Positions 46,841-57,348 of a stretch of DNA of 64,000 bases are shown here, in pieces. Origin of the DNA: Sulfurospirillum deleyianum DSM 6946 (GTDB taxonomy: Bacteria; Campylobacterota; Campylobacteria; Campylobacterales; Sulfurospirillaceae); NCBI RefSeq assembly GCF_000024885.1, contig NC_013512.1, forward strand, positions 744,001 to 808,000, read 5' to 3'. A program made the translations under genes and the position numbers. Numbering within the stretch: the stretch's first letter is position 1; every line of letters begins with the position of its first letter. The notes under the pieces were generated by a model that was given only the letters and a program-made list of their open reading frames with translations, had not been told where the DNA came from and searched no databases.

Positions 46841-48163
46841 ATGGCAAAGTATAATGAAAATGATTTGGAGTTTATGTCAAGTTTGAGTGAAGCAGTGCTT
46901 CAAAAAGCACCTAACTCTTCACGTAAAATGATTTGGATAATGGTGATTTCTATTGGGTGGCTTCTGCTTTGGGCGAGTATTGCGGAGATTGATGAATTAA
47001 CCAGAGGAGAAGGGAAGGTGATTCCTTCACAGCAACTTCAAGTGATTCAAAATTTAGAAGGGGGCATTGTTTCTGAGATTTTGGTCAAAGAGGGTGATCG
47101 GGTTAAAAAAGGGCAGATTTTACTTAAAATTGATGATAAAAATTTTGCCAGTTCGTATGGCGAAAACAGGCTTCGTTATATTGAGCTCAAAGCAAAATCC
47201 ATGCGCTTAGAAGCCGAAGCCAATGCTGAAGCGTTTGAGGTTTCACAAGATTTGGATGAGCAAATGCAACAACAAATTGTGTATGAAAAAAGTTTATATA
47301 ACTCTAATCAAGAACAACTGACAAAAACATTTCAAATTTTAAATGAGCAGATTAAGCAAAAAGAGAGTGAACTGACTGAACTCGAATCCAAAGTGGCGCA
47401 ATTAAGTACCAGTTATGATTTGGTTAAAAAAGAGATCGACATTATGGCACCATTGGTCAAAAAAGGCTTGGTCTCAGAGATGGAGTTTTTACAGTTAAAA
47501 CGCCAGACAAATAATGTTCAAGGCGAACTTCAAACCAGTAGATTGGCTATTCCCCGTGTGAAATCAGCCATTGCAGAAGTTCAAAATAAGCGTCTTGAAG
47601 CCGAGCTAAATTTTCAAAACAGAGCTAAAAAAGAGTTAAACGAAATTATTGCAGAAATGTCACGCTTAAATGAAGCCCAAACCAGTTTAGAAGATAGAGT
47701 AAAAAGAACGTTGGTTCGTGCCCCTGTGGATGGAACGGTTAAGCAACTTTTAGTGAATACCGTCTCAGGCGTTGTCAAACCTGGTATGGATATTTTGGAG
47801 ATTGTTCCGAGTGAAGACACCCTTTTGGTTGAAGCAAAAGTTAAACCCTCTGATGTTGGGTTTTTGCGTTTAGGGCTTGATGCGATGGTGAAATTTACAG
47901 CGTATGATTTTTCGATTTATGGTGGTTTAGCGGGGAAGGTAGTTTTTATTAGTGCTGATACCATTACCAATGAGCGGGGTGAGACGTACTATATTGTGCA
48001 TATCAAAACCGATAAAAATCATTTAGGTACGGTTGAAAAACCTTTGGAATTAATGGTCGGTATGACAACAAGTGTGGATATTTTAACAGGGAAAAAGACC
48101 GTGTTAGATTACCTTTTAAAACCCATTTTGAAAGCTAAACATAACGCCTTAAGGGAGCGCTAA
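46841..48163 (+). CDS. lapC: HlyD-family membrane fusion protein (LapC-like)
   Basis: 440 residues: short cytoplasmic N-terminus, one membrane segment (MIWIMVISIGWLLLWASIAE), lipoyl half-motifs (VIQNLEGGIVSEILVKEGDRVKKGQ; RAPVDGTVKQLLVNTVSGVVKPG), a long coiled coil between, and the family C-terminus. Bridges ABC exporter and TolC. One-base overlap with the next gene. Confidence 0.92.
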   Translation: MAKYNENDLEFMSSLSEAVLQKAPNSSRKMIWIMVISIGWLLLWASIAEIDELTRGEGKVIPSQQLQVIQNLEGGIVSEILVKEGDRVKKGQILLKIDDKNFASSYGENRLRYIELKAKSMRLEAEANAEAFEVSQDLDEQMQQQIVYEKSLYNSNQEQLTKTFQILNEQIKQKESELTELESKVAQLSTSYDLVKKEIDIMAPLVKKGLVSEMEFLQLKRQTNNVQGELQTSRLAIPRVKSAIAEVQNKRLEAELNFQNRAKKELNEIIAEMSRLNEAQTSLEDRVKRTLVRAPVDGTVKQLLVNTVSGVVKPGMDILEIVPSEDTLLVEAKVKPSDVGFLRLGLDAMVKFTAYDFSIYGGLAGKVVFISADTITNERGETYYIVHIKTDKNHLGTVEKPLELMVGMTTSVDILTGKKTVLDYLLKPILKAKHNALRER

Positions 48164-48771
48164 TGGTCATACTCTACTCTTCACATCCTGAAGTGATTGC
48201 AACATGGCAAGCGGCATTAACGTCTGAACAGTGTGAAGTGTGTCACTATGAGAAAGCGCTTTTTGCTCATTTAAATGCGTTACATGTAAAGACTATTTTA
48301 GTGATGGAAGAGCGTCATTATGGAGAAGATTTGGAAGGTTTTTTAGAACAATTACGAGATGAGTATCCTTGGGTAAGTACCATTGTTTTAAGTCAAAAAC
48401 CAACCTATGCGCAAGGTTCTATACTGTTAAAATATGGCATTAAAGCGTATGGAAATACGCACATGGCACCGGTGCATTTGAACGAAGCTCTTTTGGTTGT
48501 AAAAAAGGGAAACGTCTGGCTTTATCCTGAATTTATCCAGACGATGATTCAAACACTCTCTTCTCAAAAATCGTTACATGTAAACCAAAATCTTCTTGAA
48601 AAACTCTCTTGCAAAGAGAAAGAGATTGCCTCGCTCATCAAAGAAGGGTTGAGTAACAAAGAGATTGCGCTTAGAGAAGGCATTACTGAGCGTACTGTGA
48701 AAGCACATTTAACCTCTATTTATGAAAAAACGGGTCTTAAAGACCGTCTCGCTTTGGCTCTTGTCCTCTAA
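48163..48771 (+). CDS. LuxR-type transcription regulator with atypical receiver
   Basis: 202 residues. The C-terminal LuxR HTH is clear (LSCKEKEIASLIKEGLSNKEIALREGITERTVKAHLTSIYEKTG, about 145-190). The N-terminal 120 residues fold like a receiver (TIVLSQKP.. ILLKYGIKAYGNTHMAPVHL) but the phospho-acceptor strand is VMEERHYG with no clear Asp-Pro pattern. This makes it VpsT/CsgD-like, a family known to control biofilm genes, sometimes by binding c-di-GMP; c-di-GMP binding here is inference. Last gene of the lap operon, just before the adhesins whose promoters share an inverted repeat. Confidence 0.82.
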   Translation: MVILYSSHPEVIATWQAALTSEQCEVCHYEKALFAHLNALHVKTILVMEERHYGEDLEGFLEQLRDEYPWVSTIVLSQKPTYAQGSILLKYGIKAYGNTHMAPVHLNEALLVVKKGNVWLYPEFIQTMIQTLSSQKSLHVNQNLLEKLSCKEKEIASLIKEGLSNKEIALREGITERTVKAHLTSIYEKTGLKDRLALALVL

Positions 48772-48809
48772 CAAAAAACTTTTTTTCATTTTTAATTTTT
48801 CGTCAGTTT

Positions 48810-48831
48810 CTATTGTACATAGGTACAATAG
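48810..48831. promoter_or_regulatory. Inverted repeat operator of adhesin 1
   Basis: CTATTGTAC-ATAG-GTACAATAG (9-bp arms). Thirty-two bases further a -10-like TATAAG (48863-48868); ATG 48889 lies 58 bp from the arm. The same repeat occurs before adhesin 2. Confidence 0.65.
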
Positions 48832-48888
48832 ACCTCCTTTTTCTTTTGTGTTAGCATGGTTGTATAAGCAAATAAAAGGGGTTTTATC

Positions 48889-51800
48889 ATGGCACTTTCA
48901 ATTGGAACGATCAAAGAGATTAAAGGTCTTGTTATTGCAAAAGGTATGCAAGGAGAAGAGCGGGTATTAAAAGTAGGTGACACACTCTTTTTGAGGATAC
49001 GATACGTACCTTTGGAGCAGACTCGAAAGTGATTCTTGCTTTGATGGACGGGAAAGAGATAACCCTAGCGGGCAATGATGATATTTTCTTAGATAAAAGC
49101 GTTTATGTCGCTGAAGGATTTGGGGAAGAAGCCGTCGTTTCTAGCCAAACGGTCGGTGATGTGATGTCTGGAAAGAGTGTTGAAGAGATGCAGGCTGCGC
49201 TTTTAAGAGGTGAAGATGTTAGTGAGCTTGAAGCGACTGCTGCGGGAGAGGGTGGTGCACCTGTGGGGGGTGAGATGTCAACCAATGCGATGGCACGTTA
49301 CCTTACAGGAGGTAGTGAGAGTAATGTCGTAGCGGATTATCGTACTCTTGACGTAGGTACGGGTGAGGATGTCACATATGTTCCTCCCACAGCACCTCTT
49401 GAAGAAGCTGCTACGGTTGTCGTTGCAAACAGTGCGCCATTAGCAGGGGATGATAGTGTTGTCACCAATGAGGATACACCTCTTTTAGGGACACTACCTT
49501 TGGCCACAGATGTGGATGGTGATGCCATTACTTATGCGTTGGTAGGAGGTACGACTTCTGGAACGGTTGTTCTTAATGACAATGGAGGCTATACCTATAC
49601 CCCCAATGCCAATTATCACGGTGGAGATTCTTTTACATACAGTGTCACCGATAGTAATGGTGCGAGTAATACGTATACCGTTTCGATTGATGTTTTACCT
49701 ATCAATGACACGCCAATACTGGGCAGTGCCGTAGTTGGTTTGGATGAAACCGATGTGATCTTAAGTACGGGTGGAACCCTTAGTGGTGTGGTTGATCCTG
49801 ATGCAGGTGAAAACGCTTACGTTGCTCAAAGTAATGTTGGAGGAACCTATGGTGTCTTTAATTTAGCCACGGATGGTACATGGAGCTATGTGGCAAACGC
49901 CGCTTACAATGAACTTAACGCCGGCGATGTGATTAGTGATACCTTTATCATTAAAAGTGTGGATGGAACGGTTGATAGCAGTGTACAAGTGAGCATCACC
50001 GGTACCAATGATACCCCTGTTTTAGGCAGTGCTATTGTAGGACTTAATGAAACCGATGTGATCTTAAGTACGGGTGGAAACCTTGGTGGGGTGGTTGATC
50101 CTGATGCAGGTGAAAACGCTTACGTTGCTCAAAGTAATGTTGGAGGAACCTATGGTGTCTTTAATTTAGCCACGGATGGTACATGGAGCTATGTGGCAAA
50201 CGCCGCTTACAATGAACTTAACGCCGGCGATGTGATTAGTGATACCTTTATCATTAAAAGTGTGGATGGAACGGTTGATAGCAGTGTACAAGTGAGCATC
50301 ACCGGTACCAATGATACGCCAGTTTTAGGCAGTGCTATTGTAGGACTTAATGAAACTGATGTGATCTTAAGTACGGGTGGAAACCTTGGTGGGGTGGTTG
50401 ATCCTGATGCAGGTGAAAACGCTTACGTTGCTCAAAGTAATGTTGGAGGAACCTATGGTGTCTTTAATTTAGCCACGGATGGTACATGGAGCTATGTGGC
50501 AAACGCCGCTTACAATGAACTTAACGCCGGCGATGTGATTAGTGATACCTTTATCATTAAAAGTGTCGATGGAACGGTTGATAGCAGTGTACAAGTGAGC
50601 ATCACCGGTACCAATGATACCCCTGTTTTAGGCAGTGCTATTGTAGGACTTAATGAAACCGATGTGATCTTAAGTACGGGTGGAAACCTTGGTGGGGTGG
50701 TTGATCCTGATGCAGGTGAAAACGCTTACGTTGCTCAAAGTAATGTTGGAGGAACCTATGGTGTCTTTAATTTAGCCACGGATGGTACATGGAGCTATGT
50801 GGCAAACGCCGCTTACAATGAACTTAACGCTGGTGATGTGATTAGTGATACCTTTATCATTAAAAGTGTGGATGGAACGGTTGATAGCAGTGTGCAAGTG
50901 AGTATCACCGGTACCAATGACACGCCTGTGGCTTCTTACCATGAATTTACAACCGCTGAGGATACTGCCATTACCCTTACGGATGCGCAATTATTGATAG
51001 GTTCAAGTGATATTGACGCAAACGATGTTTTAAGCATTGATAATGTAGCGCTCAAAGATCCAGCCAATGGAACGTTAATCAGTAATGGTGATGGAACGTA
51101 TACGTTTAATCCTTCACATAATTACAGTGGTAGTGCTATTGAGCTTAGTTATACGCTGACAGATACGAGTGGGGCAACCAGTACGCAAGATGTGATGATT
51201 CATGTAACACCTGTTGCAGATGCGCCGTTGCTTCAAACCAGTGTGCTACAAGGTGATGTCAGTTATGGTACTGAGTACGAAGCTCCTGTGTTTAACGGTC
51301 ATTTAAATGCTGGCTCAACAACGGGAAATATTCTTTTTAATGGTTATACAAAGCAAGCAATCATTGACATCAAGAGTTATAAAACTTCTGTGGATGAAGG
51401 ACGTATAGTCTTTTTAAGAGATGGCGAATTCGTCAAAGAATTCTTGATGGATACGTTGTTACCTACCGCTAATAATCAGTCTATACAGCTTGTTTTGGAT
51501 TCGGATGAGTATTTTAACATGGTGCGTATCGACAATTTTGCGGACGGTAGTGATAAAAACGCAGAGTTTAAGGTTGATAGTGTGAGTTTGGTAGCGCCTA
51601 TTACCGTAGAGTATCTTCTCAATATCGATGCCGCACTGAGTGATAGCAGTGAAATGTTAACGCCTGTTATGATTGAAAAAGCATCATTACCTGATGGAGC
51701 AAGCCTTTATGAAAACGGTGTGGTGGTGTATGACGTTGACAATGATGGCTACTATGTTGTTGACCCAGATGCAGAGATTACGTTTACGACAGATCGTTAT

Positions 51801-52454
51801 ATAGGGGTGGATGAAATTAATGCCATTAGTAGTAGCGTTACCTCTTGGGATGGTGCAGATTCCGCGACAACAACGCAAAGTTCCTATAATGAAATCTCGG
51901 GAACATTGGGCGATGATACGTTATCTGGAACCGAAGGTGATGATTTACTCAGTGGTAATGATGGAAATGATAGCCTAAGTGGTGGTTTGGGTGATGATTT
52001 TCTTGATGGAGATGAAGGGGTAGATGCTCTTTATGGTGGTGTAGATGATGATGTCTTAGTCTATGATAGCGCTGATAGCCAAATAGATGGCGGTGATGGA
52101 TTAGATACACTATTGGTTGGGGATTCGAATATTGATTTCAATCTAATTGATGATGCAAAACTAGAAAATATTGAAGTGATTGACCTCTCAAGAGCAGATG
52201 TGTCCATTACCAATTTGAATCCACAAGACGTCTTTGACATGACGGACGATACCAGTACCATTTTGAAAATTATAGGAGATAGCAGTGATGCTGTTGCCAG
52301 TACGATTATTGCAGGGGAAGATTCACCATGGAATGTCTCTGCGGATCAAACAGGTGTTGATGAAGGTTTTGTACGTTATGAGGGTGCACTGCCAGATAGC
52401 ACACCTGTATATATTGATGTACAAGATAGCATTGTTCATACTGATTTTGATTAA
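48889..52454 (+). CDS. LapA-like RTX adhesin 1 with frameshift in the retention module
   Basis: ATG 48889 begins MALSIGTIKEIKGLVIAKGMQGEERVLKVGDTLF, the retention-module start shared with adhesin 2, but the frame is lost in a run of five T at 48988-48992; one extra T would restore FEDTIRTFGADSKVILALMDGKEITL. From GTG 49029 the second frame encodes 1141 residues: the rest of the retention module, the TAAG site for LapG (49236-49247), four VCBS-like repeats (49698-50909), cadherin/VCBS-like domains, RTX nonapeptides (GDDTLSGTEGDDLLSGNDGND, about 51900-52080) and the C-terminal type I secretion signal. Either a pseudogene, a slippage switch or a sequencing error. Confidence 0.85.
49698..50909 (+). 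repeat. Four tandem 303-bp repeats in adhesin 1
   Basis: Units start at 49698, 50001, 50304 and 50607, exactly 303 bp (101 residues) apart. Units 2-4 are nearly identical at DNA level; unit 1 differs more at its beginning. Confidence 0.92.
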
Positions 52455-52455
52455 A

Positions 52456-52487
52456 ATTCAGAGGGATTTTTCCCTCTGAATCTTTTT
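52456..52487 (+). terminator. Rho-independent terminator after adhesin 1
   Basis: ATTCAGAGGGA, loop TTTT, TCCCTCTGAAT, then CTTTTT; the TTACATGTAA palindrome overlaps the T-run end (52486-52495). Confidence 0.85.
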
Positions 52488-52533
52488 ACATGTAAAGATA
52501 TAAACGCCTTGTATGCGTCTTGTTATCTCTTCT

Positions 52534-52553
52534 TATTGTACTAAAGTACACTA
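52534..52553. promoter_or_regulatory. Inverted repeat operator of adhesin 2
   Basis: TATTGTAC-TAAA-GTACACTA, followed by a good -10 TATAAT (52589-52594) and ATG 52614, 60 bp from the arm. Matches the operator before adhesin 1 in sequence and spacing. Confidence 0.65.
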
Positions 52554-52613
52554 TTAAAAATCTTCTCATTTTGTTATTATCGCGCGTTTATAATACTGAG
52601 AGAAGGATAATGT

Positions 52614-55600
52614 ATGGCACTTTCTGTGGGTTTGGTGAAACAATTAAGTGGTTTAGTCATGGTAAAAAATGCTATGGGTGAAGAGAGAGTTTTAGCTATT
52701 GGAGATACGATTCATTTTGAAGAGACGATTAGTACCTTAGGTGCTGGGTCTCGTGTGATGCTCTCTTTGTCTGATGGACGAGAAATTACATTAAATGGAA
52801 ATGATGGTTTAAAAATAGATGCGAGTGTTTATACATCGAATGAGGGTTTTGGGCATGATGCCGTAGTTGCAAATCAAACGGTGAATGCGATTATTTCTGG
52901 AGCAAGTGTTGAGCAAATACAAGCTGCTTTGCTAAAAGGTGAGGATATTTCAAACTTAGAAGCAACCGCTGCCGGTGAAGCTGGAACATCCACAGCTTCT
53001 TCTTTGATGTCAGGCTTTGCGACAGCACGCTATGTTTCAGGTGGTAATGAGAGCAGTGTAGAATCTTCACAACGAAGTATAGATGAAACGCCCAACGATG
53101 AAACACCTTTGATACTGACGGATACACAAGCGACTCAAACCACCACATCCATGAGTGAAGTGATTACTGATACTACGCCTCCTGATAGTTCCAAACTTGC
53201 TATTACCAATATCGTTGATAACACAGGCAATTATGCTTCAGTAACCATCAGTGGAACAGGCGCAGAAGAGGGCAATACGATTACCCTTTACGATGAAGAT
53301 AATAACGTGGTTGCAACAGCCATTATTCAAGCTGATGGGACATGGAATGCGGATATTTCAAATCTCCCTAATACTCCAGTGGGTGACAATGAATTTTTTA
53401 AAGTCACAGAAACGGATGCTTCAGGCAATACCACAGCGCAAAGCACAGCAGTACACTATTATCACGGGGCTGGAACAGGAGCATATACGGAACAAACGGA
53501 TGATTTTGTCCTTTTAGGAGATGGCAATGATCTCGTGTACACCGATAGCGCTTCACCTATAGCTTATAGAGACGATAGCAATGATACACTTGTCATTGAT
53601 GGGGGCAATGGAGCTGATACGGTTCTCTTTGGCAAAAATGCTTCTGAATATACCATAACGACCACCGCCAGTGGTTCTATTTTGGTGAGTGAAAATGTAA
53701 GCAGTGATAGCGATGGAAATGGCATAGGCGATGTCACAGAGCTTAGAAATGTGGAGAAACTTCAATTTTTAGATGGTGCTTATTATCCATACAATACGGC
53801 TGCGACATTAAGCGTAACAACCGTCACTACCTTTGTAGAGGATGCCAGCAGTAATGGTGTAGGTAGTGTTGTTGCACATTACAGCACCTCAGACGTGGAT
53901 GGGGATAGCGTGAGTGTGAACTTAAGCGATACGACGCACTATGCACTTGATGGCAGTGGCAATGTAACGCTAACTGCCGCAGGAGTAGCTTTGGTGAATG
54001 CAGGCAGTGATTTACCCGCATTTACACTAACACCCAACGATGGTAAAACATTAGGGAGTGCCGTGAGTGTTGACCCTAGCGTGACTGTCGTTAATGATGC
54101 ACCTATTGCTTCCGCTTCAAGTGATAGTGTGAATGAAGATGCGCTTTCTGTATCCATTACCCCTGTGCAAGGTGGAGTCAATTTACTCGCTGGTTTAAGT
54201 GATGAAGATACCAGCAGTGGGCATAGCATTGCACAAATTAGCAGTGACAATTCACATTATACGGCGGTAAGTAGCAGTGGAACACTGATAAAAGTAGGTT
54301 TTAGCTATACCAATGCAGAAGGTGCTACCTCAACCATTTATCTTCCCGTAAAAATCAATACCGATGGCAGTTATGCCATCTCTCAAAGTGAACTCTTAAA
54401 TGCTATTCCAGAAGGGCAAAGCGCAACGGGAAGTTTTTGGTACACCATTAGCGATGGTGAAACAACCAATAATCTCTCCATACCACAACAATTTACCATG
54501 ACCATTCTAGGACAAAATGATGCGCCTGAGGTGAATGTGACCACTCTTGAGACAATGCAAACAAATGCAGATATTCCTGTGATGGTTAAACTCTCAGGTG
54601 ATAGATTTAACACGAGCACAGGCGATGCGCCTAAGTTTAATATTTACGTTGATGGTGTAAAGCTTAATGACTCACCCCTTAGCGTTGAAGAGTTCCGTAG
54701 TTATAACATTTCAAGTTCTTTGGGAAGTGTAGCACGTCAAACTTCGTACGAATACGTTACCTTTGATGTGGCGCAAGGCACAAAGAGTATTGCGATTGAG
54801 TTTGTTCAAGATGCGTATGAAGGGGGTGGCGATACGGATGGTGATGGCTACAGCGAGGATAGAAACCTTATTGTAGATTCTATTACCATTGGTGGAACAG
54901 TGAGTACGGGAGCCAATGGTACGCTTCAAATCAGTGGTGGAGTTACCCTTCAAGCGGAAGATAAAAGCGTTTCAAGTTACATAGCAAGTGGCACGGATAG
55001 GAGCGGTACGGAGACCATGGCGTGGAATGGAAAAATGACATTTAATGTCGAAAATGCAGTTGCTGGTGCTACATCCAATGCATCGTTTCAAACGGAAAAT
55101 TTTAATGAAGATGTTGTGAGTCAAACGGGTGTGACAGGAAGCGTTTCTCTTTTAAATGGAGCAACGGATGTCGATGGTAAAACTTCAGATTTAACAATTT
55201 CCCAAGCGGATGGCAGTAGCTTTTCTGCGCCTATTGTCGTGACATTTAATATGAGTGGTGGAGGGAGCTTTGATGCCAATGTGACATTAAAGAGTAATGG
55301 AGAGTATAGCATCGAAGCAAATAGTGCTTTTAATACTATCCCTCAAGGAGAAGTTGCAACGGGCAGTTTTGATTTTTACATCAGAGATGCCAATGGGGGT
55401 GTTTCTGAAAAACAGACGTTTACGATGAATGTTGAAGGAAAAAATGACGCTCCTATAGCGGTGAATGATACATTAAATATAACAGAAGATACAAGTACAA
55501 TATTTACCTTAGCACAATTGATGGGTAATGACACGGACGTTGATAGCTCAGCTTTAAGTATTCATAGTGTGACCAGTGGCACGAATGGCACAGCATTTTT

Positions 55601-57230
55601 AAACAGCAATGGAACCATCACATTTACCCCTAATGAAAACTTTAGTGGTACAGCAGATTTTACGTATACCATAAGCGATGGCACAACGGTTTCAAATGCT
55701 GCAACTGTAAGTATAGTTGTCTCTTCTGTAGCGGATGCGCCTGTGCTGTTTACACAAAATATCACTGCCCTTAATCAAGGAGCGACGGTTATATCGACAC
55801 ATCAAAGCGATACAATTATTACAGCACAAGGGGTAAACTATTCGAACGGTGTATCTCAGACAAACCTTGAAGTAGAGTTAGGTGTAAATGCTAACTATCT
55901 TGACACCTTTAATCCTAATGGAAGTGATAGTGGTACCGTTAACGTTATTGATGGTAAAGTGAGTGAGTCACACTATACGATGGGTATAGGCATGAGTGTT
56001 TCATGGGATTACAGTTTTAGAAACGGTGAAGATTATGCAAATCAAATTTCGGATGGTTTTAATGATATTGTGGTTCTTTTAGTGACAGATCCTCTAGGCG
56101 TTAAAACCTCTTATATCGTCAATGCGTCTGAAATGACAGGAACAACATTTGTTAATAATGGAACGTACAGTTATACAGCAAGCATGGAAGGAAATTATAC
56201 GTTTGCATGGTTGGTTTTAAATGGAAGTGATGTTAATAAAGACTCCTCTTTATCCCTTTCAAATGCTAATTTCAAACTTGCAGGAGACAATACGGTTTAT
56301 GGCGCTCCTATTTCGCTCAGTTCATTGTATGCTACACTTGGTGATACAGATGGCTCTGAAACACTAAGTGTAGTCATTTCTGGAGTTCCGAGTAATGCTA
56401 CTTTCTCAAGTGGAACAAAAAATAGCGATGGTACATGGAGTTTTAGTGAGAATGATTTAGAAGATCTTTACCTCTTACCTGCTGATAATTACACAGGAAT
56501 GATCAACCTTTCCATTACCGCAACAGCAACGGAAGCCAATGGCAGTAGTGCAAGTGTTTCAGAAATTATGAGTGTTACCATTTCCGAGACTTCATCCCTT
56601 CTCTCTGGAACGGAAAATACTAATACATTAAATGGAACAAATGAAAATGATTTAATGCGTGGATACGCGGGTAATGACACACTTAATGGAAATAACGGTA
56701 ATGATATACTCTTTGGTGGTGCAGGAAATGATATATTAAATGGGGGTAATGGAAGCGATACGCTTGATGGTGGTGTAGGGAATGACATTCTCAATGGAGG
56801 TAATGTCAATGATACGCTCGATGGTGGAGCGGGAGTTGACCAACTTTACGGTGGAAATAATAATGACATCTTCGTGTACGATAGCGCTGATAGTGTTATA
56901 CATGGTGGTAATGGTGTAGATACTTTGCTCTTTTCTCACGATGCAACGGTTGATTTAAGCGGCATTACCGATGGAAAAATAGAGAGCATTGAAGTGTTGG
57001 ATTTAACTAAGGCGAGTGTTGAGCTGAGCATTAATCCAGCCGATGTTTTAAATATCACCGATGATAGTAATACCATTTTGAAAATTTTGGGTGGTAGCGA
57101 TGATACATTGCATGGCACAGGCTGGACCCAAACCACGGGCGCAGATGCTGGATTTACCCGCTTTGAAAGCAGTGACCATGTGGTTAAAATGGATGTGCAA
57201 GAGAGCATTGTTCATACCGACTTTCATTAA
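52614..57230 (+). CDS. LapA-like RTX adhesin 2
   Basis: 1538 residues, intact. Retention module at the N-terminus (1-115: MALSVGLVKQLSGLVMV..VLAIGDTIHFEETISTLG), TAAG site at residues 118-121 for LapG, an Ig-like domain (about 190-285), VCBS/cadherin-like repeats (about 400-1250) with NDAP and DVDG turns, RTX nonapeptides (about 1345-1425: GNDTLNGNNGNDILFGGAGND..), and a secretion-signal C-terminus ending VQESIVHTDFH, nearly the same as adhesin 1 (VQDSIVHTDFD). Exported by the LapBCE-like system and held on the surface until cut. AGAAGGA lies before ATG. Confidence 0.92.
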   Translation: MALSVGLVKQLSGLVMVKNAMGEERVLAIGDTIHFEETISTLGAGSRVMLSLSDGREITLNGNDGLKIDASVYTSNEGFGHDAVVANQTVNAIISGASVEQIQAALLKGEDISNLEATAAGEAGTSTASSLMSGFATARYVSGGNESSVESSQRSIDETPNDETPLILTDTQATQTTTSMSEVITDTTPPDSSKLAITNIVDNTGNYASVTISGTGAEEGNTITLYDEDNNVVATAIIQADGTWNADISNLPNTPVGDNEFFKVTETDASGNTTAQSTAVHYYHGAGTGAYTEQTDDFVLLGDGNDLVYTDSASPIAYRDDSNDTLVIDGGNGADTVLFGKNASEYTITTTASGSILVSENVSSDSDGNGIGDVTELRNVEKLQFLDGAYYPYNTAATLSVTTVTTFVEDASSNGVGSVVAHYSTSDVDGDSVSVNLSDTTHYALDGSGNVTLTAAGVALVNAGSDLPAFTLTPNDGKTLGSAVSVDPSVTVVNDAPIASASSDSVNEDALSVSITPVQGGVNLLAGLSDEDTSSGHSIAQISSDNSHYTAVSSSGTLIKVGFSYTNAEGATSTIYLPVKINTDGSYAISQSELLNAIPEGQSATGSFWYTISDGETTNNLSIPQQFTMTILGQNDAPEVNVTTLETMQTNADIPVMVKLSGDRFNTSTGDAPKFNIYVDGVKLNDSPLSVEEFRSYNISSSLGSVARQTSYEYVTFDVAQGTKSIAIEFVQDAYEGGGDTDGDGYSEDRNLIVDSITIGGTVSTGANGTLQISGGVTLQAEDKSVSSYIASGTDRSGTETMAWNGKMTFNVENAVAGATSNASFQTENFNEDVVSQTGVTGSVSLLNGATDVDGKTSDLTISQADGSSFSAPIVVTFNMSGGGSFDANVTLKSNGEYSIEANSAFNTIPQGEVATGSFDFYIRDANGGVSEKQTFTMNVEGKNDAPIAVNDTLNITEDTSTIFTLAQLMGNDTDVDSSALSIHSVTSGTNGTAFLNSNGTITFTPNENFSGTADFTYTISDGTTVSNAATVSIVVSSVADAPVLFTQNITALNQGATVISTHQSDTIITAQGVNYSNGVSQTNLEVELGVNANYLDTFNPNGSDSGTVNVIDGKVSESHYTMGIGMSVSWDYSFRNGEDYANQISDGFNDIVVLLVTDPLGVKTSYIVNASEMTGTTFVNNGTYSYTASMEGNYTFAWLVLNGSDVNKDSSLSLSNANFKLAGDNTVYGAPISLSSLYATLGDTDGSETLSVVISGVPSNATFSSGTKNSDGTWSFSENDLEDLYLLPADNYTGMINLSITATATEANGSSASVSEIMSVTISETSSLLSGTENTNTLNGTNENDLMRGYAGNDTLNGNNGNDILFGGAGNDILNGGNGSDTLDGGVGNDILNGGNVNDTLDGGAGVDQLYGGNNNDIFVYDSADSVIHGGNGVDTLLFSHDATVDLSGITDGKIESIEVLDLTKASVELSINPADVLNITDDSNTILKILGGSDDTLHGTGWTQTTGADAGFTRFESSDHVVKMDVQESIVHTDFH

Positions 57231-57234
57231 TGAT

Positions 57235-57259
57235 AAAAGGAGGCGATTTGCCTCCTTTT
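57235..57259 (+). terminator. Terminator after adhesin 2
   Basis: AAAAGGAGGC, loop GATTT, GCCTCCTTTT: a 10-bp perfect stem with T-run in the second arm, followed within six bases by TTACATGTAA (57265). Confidence 0.85.
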
Positions 57260-57348
57260 ATTCTTTACATGTAAAAAATTTTATAACGATACCATCGCTT
57301 CTTTTAGTTTAAATCTATTTTGACTATGATGTGCTCTACAAAAGACAT

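Noticed and set aside
49698-50909. Adhesin repeats as a CRISPR or IS array
   Set aside because: They are coding 101-residue VCBS-like units without spacers.
52891-53148. Minus-strand open frames within the adhesin genes
   Set aside because: They are opposite-strand shadows of long coding repeats with no start signals or family likeness; likewise those inside groEL, cadA and the IS copies.
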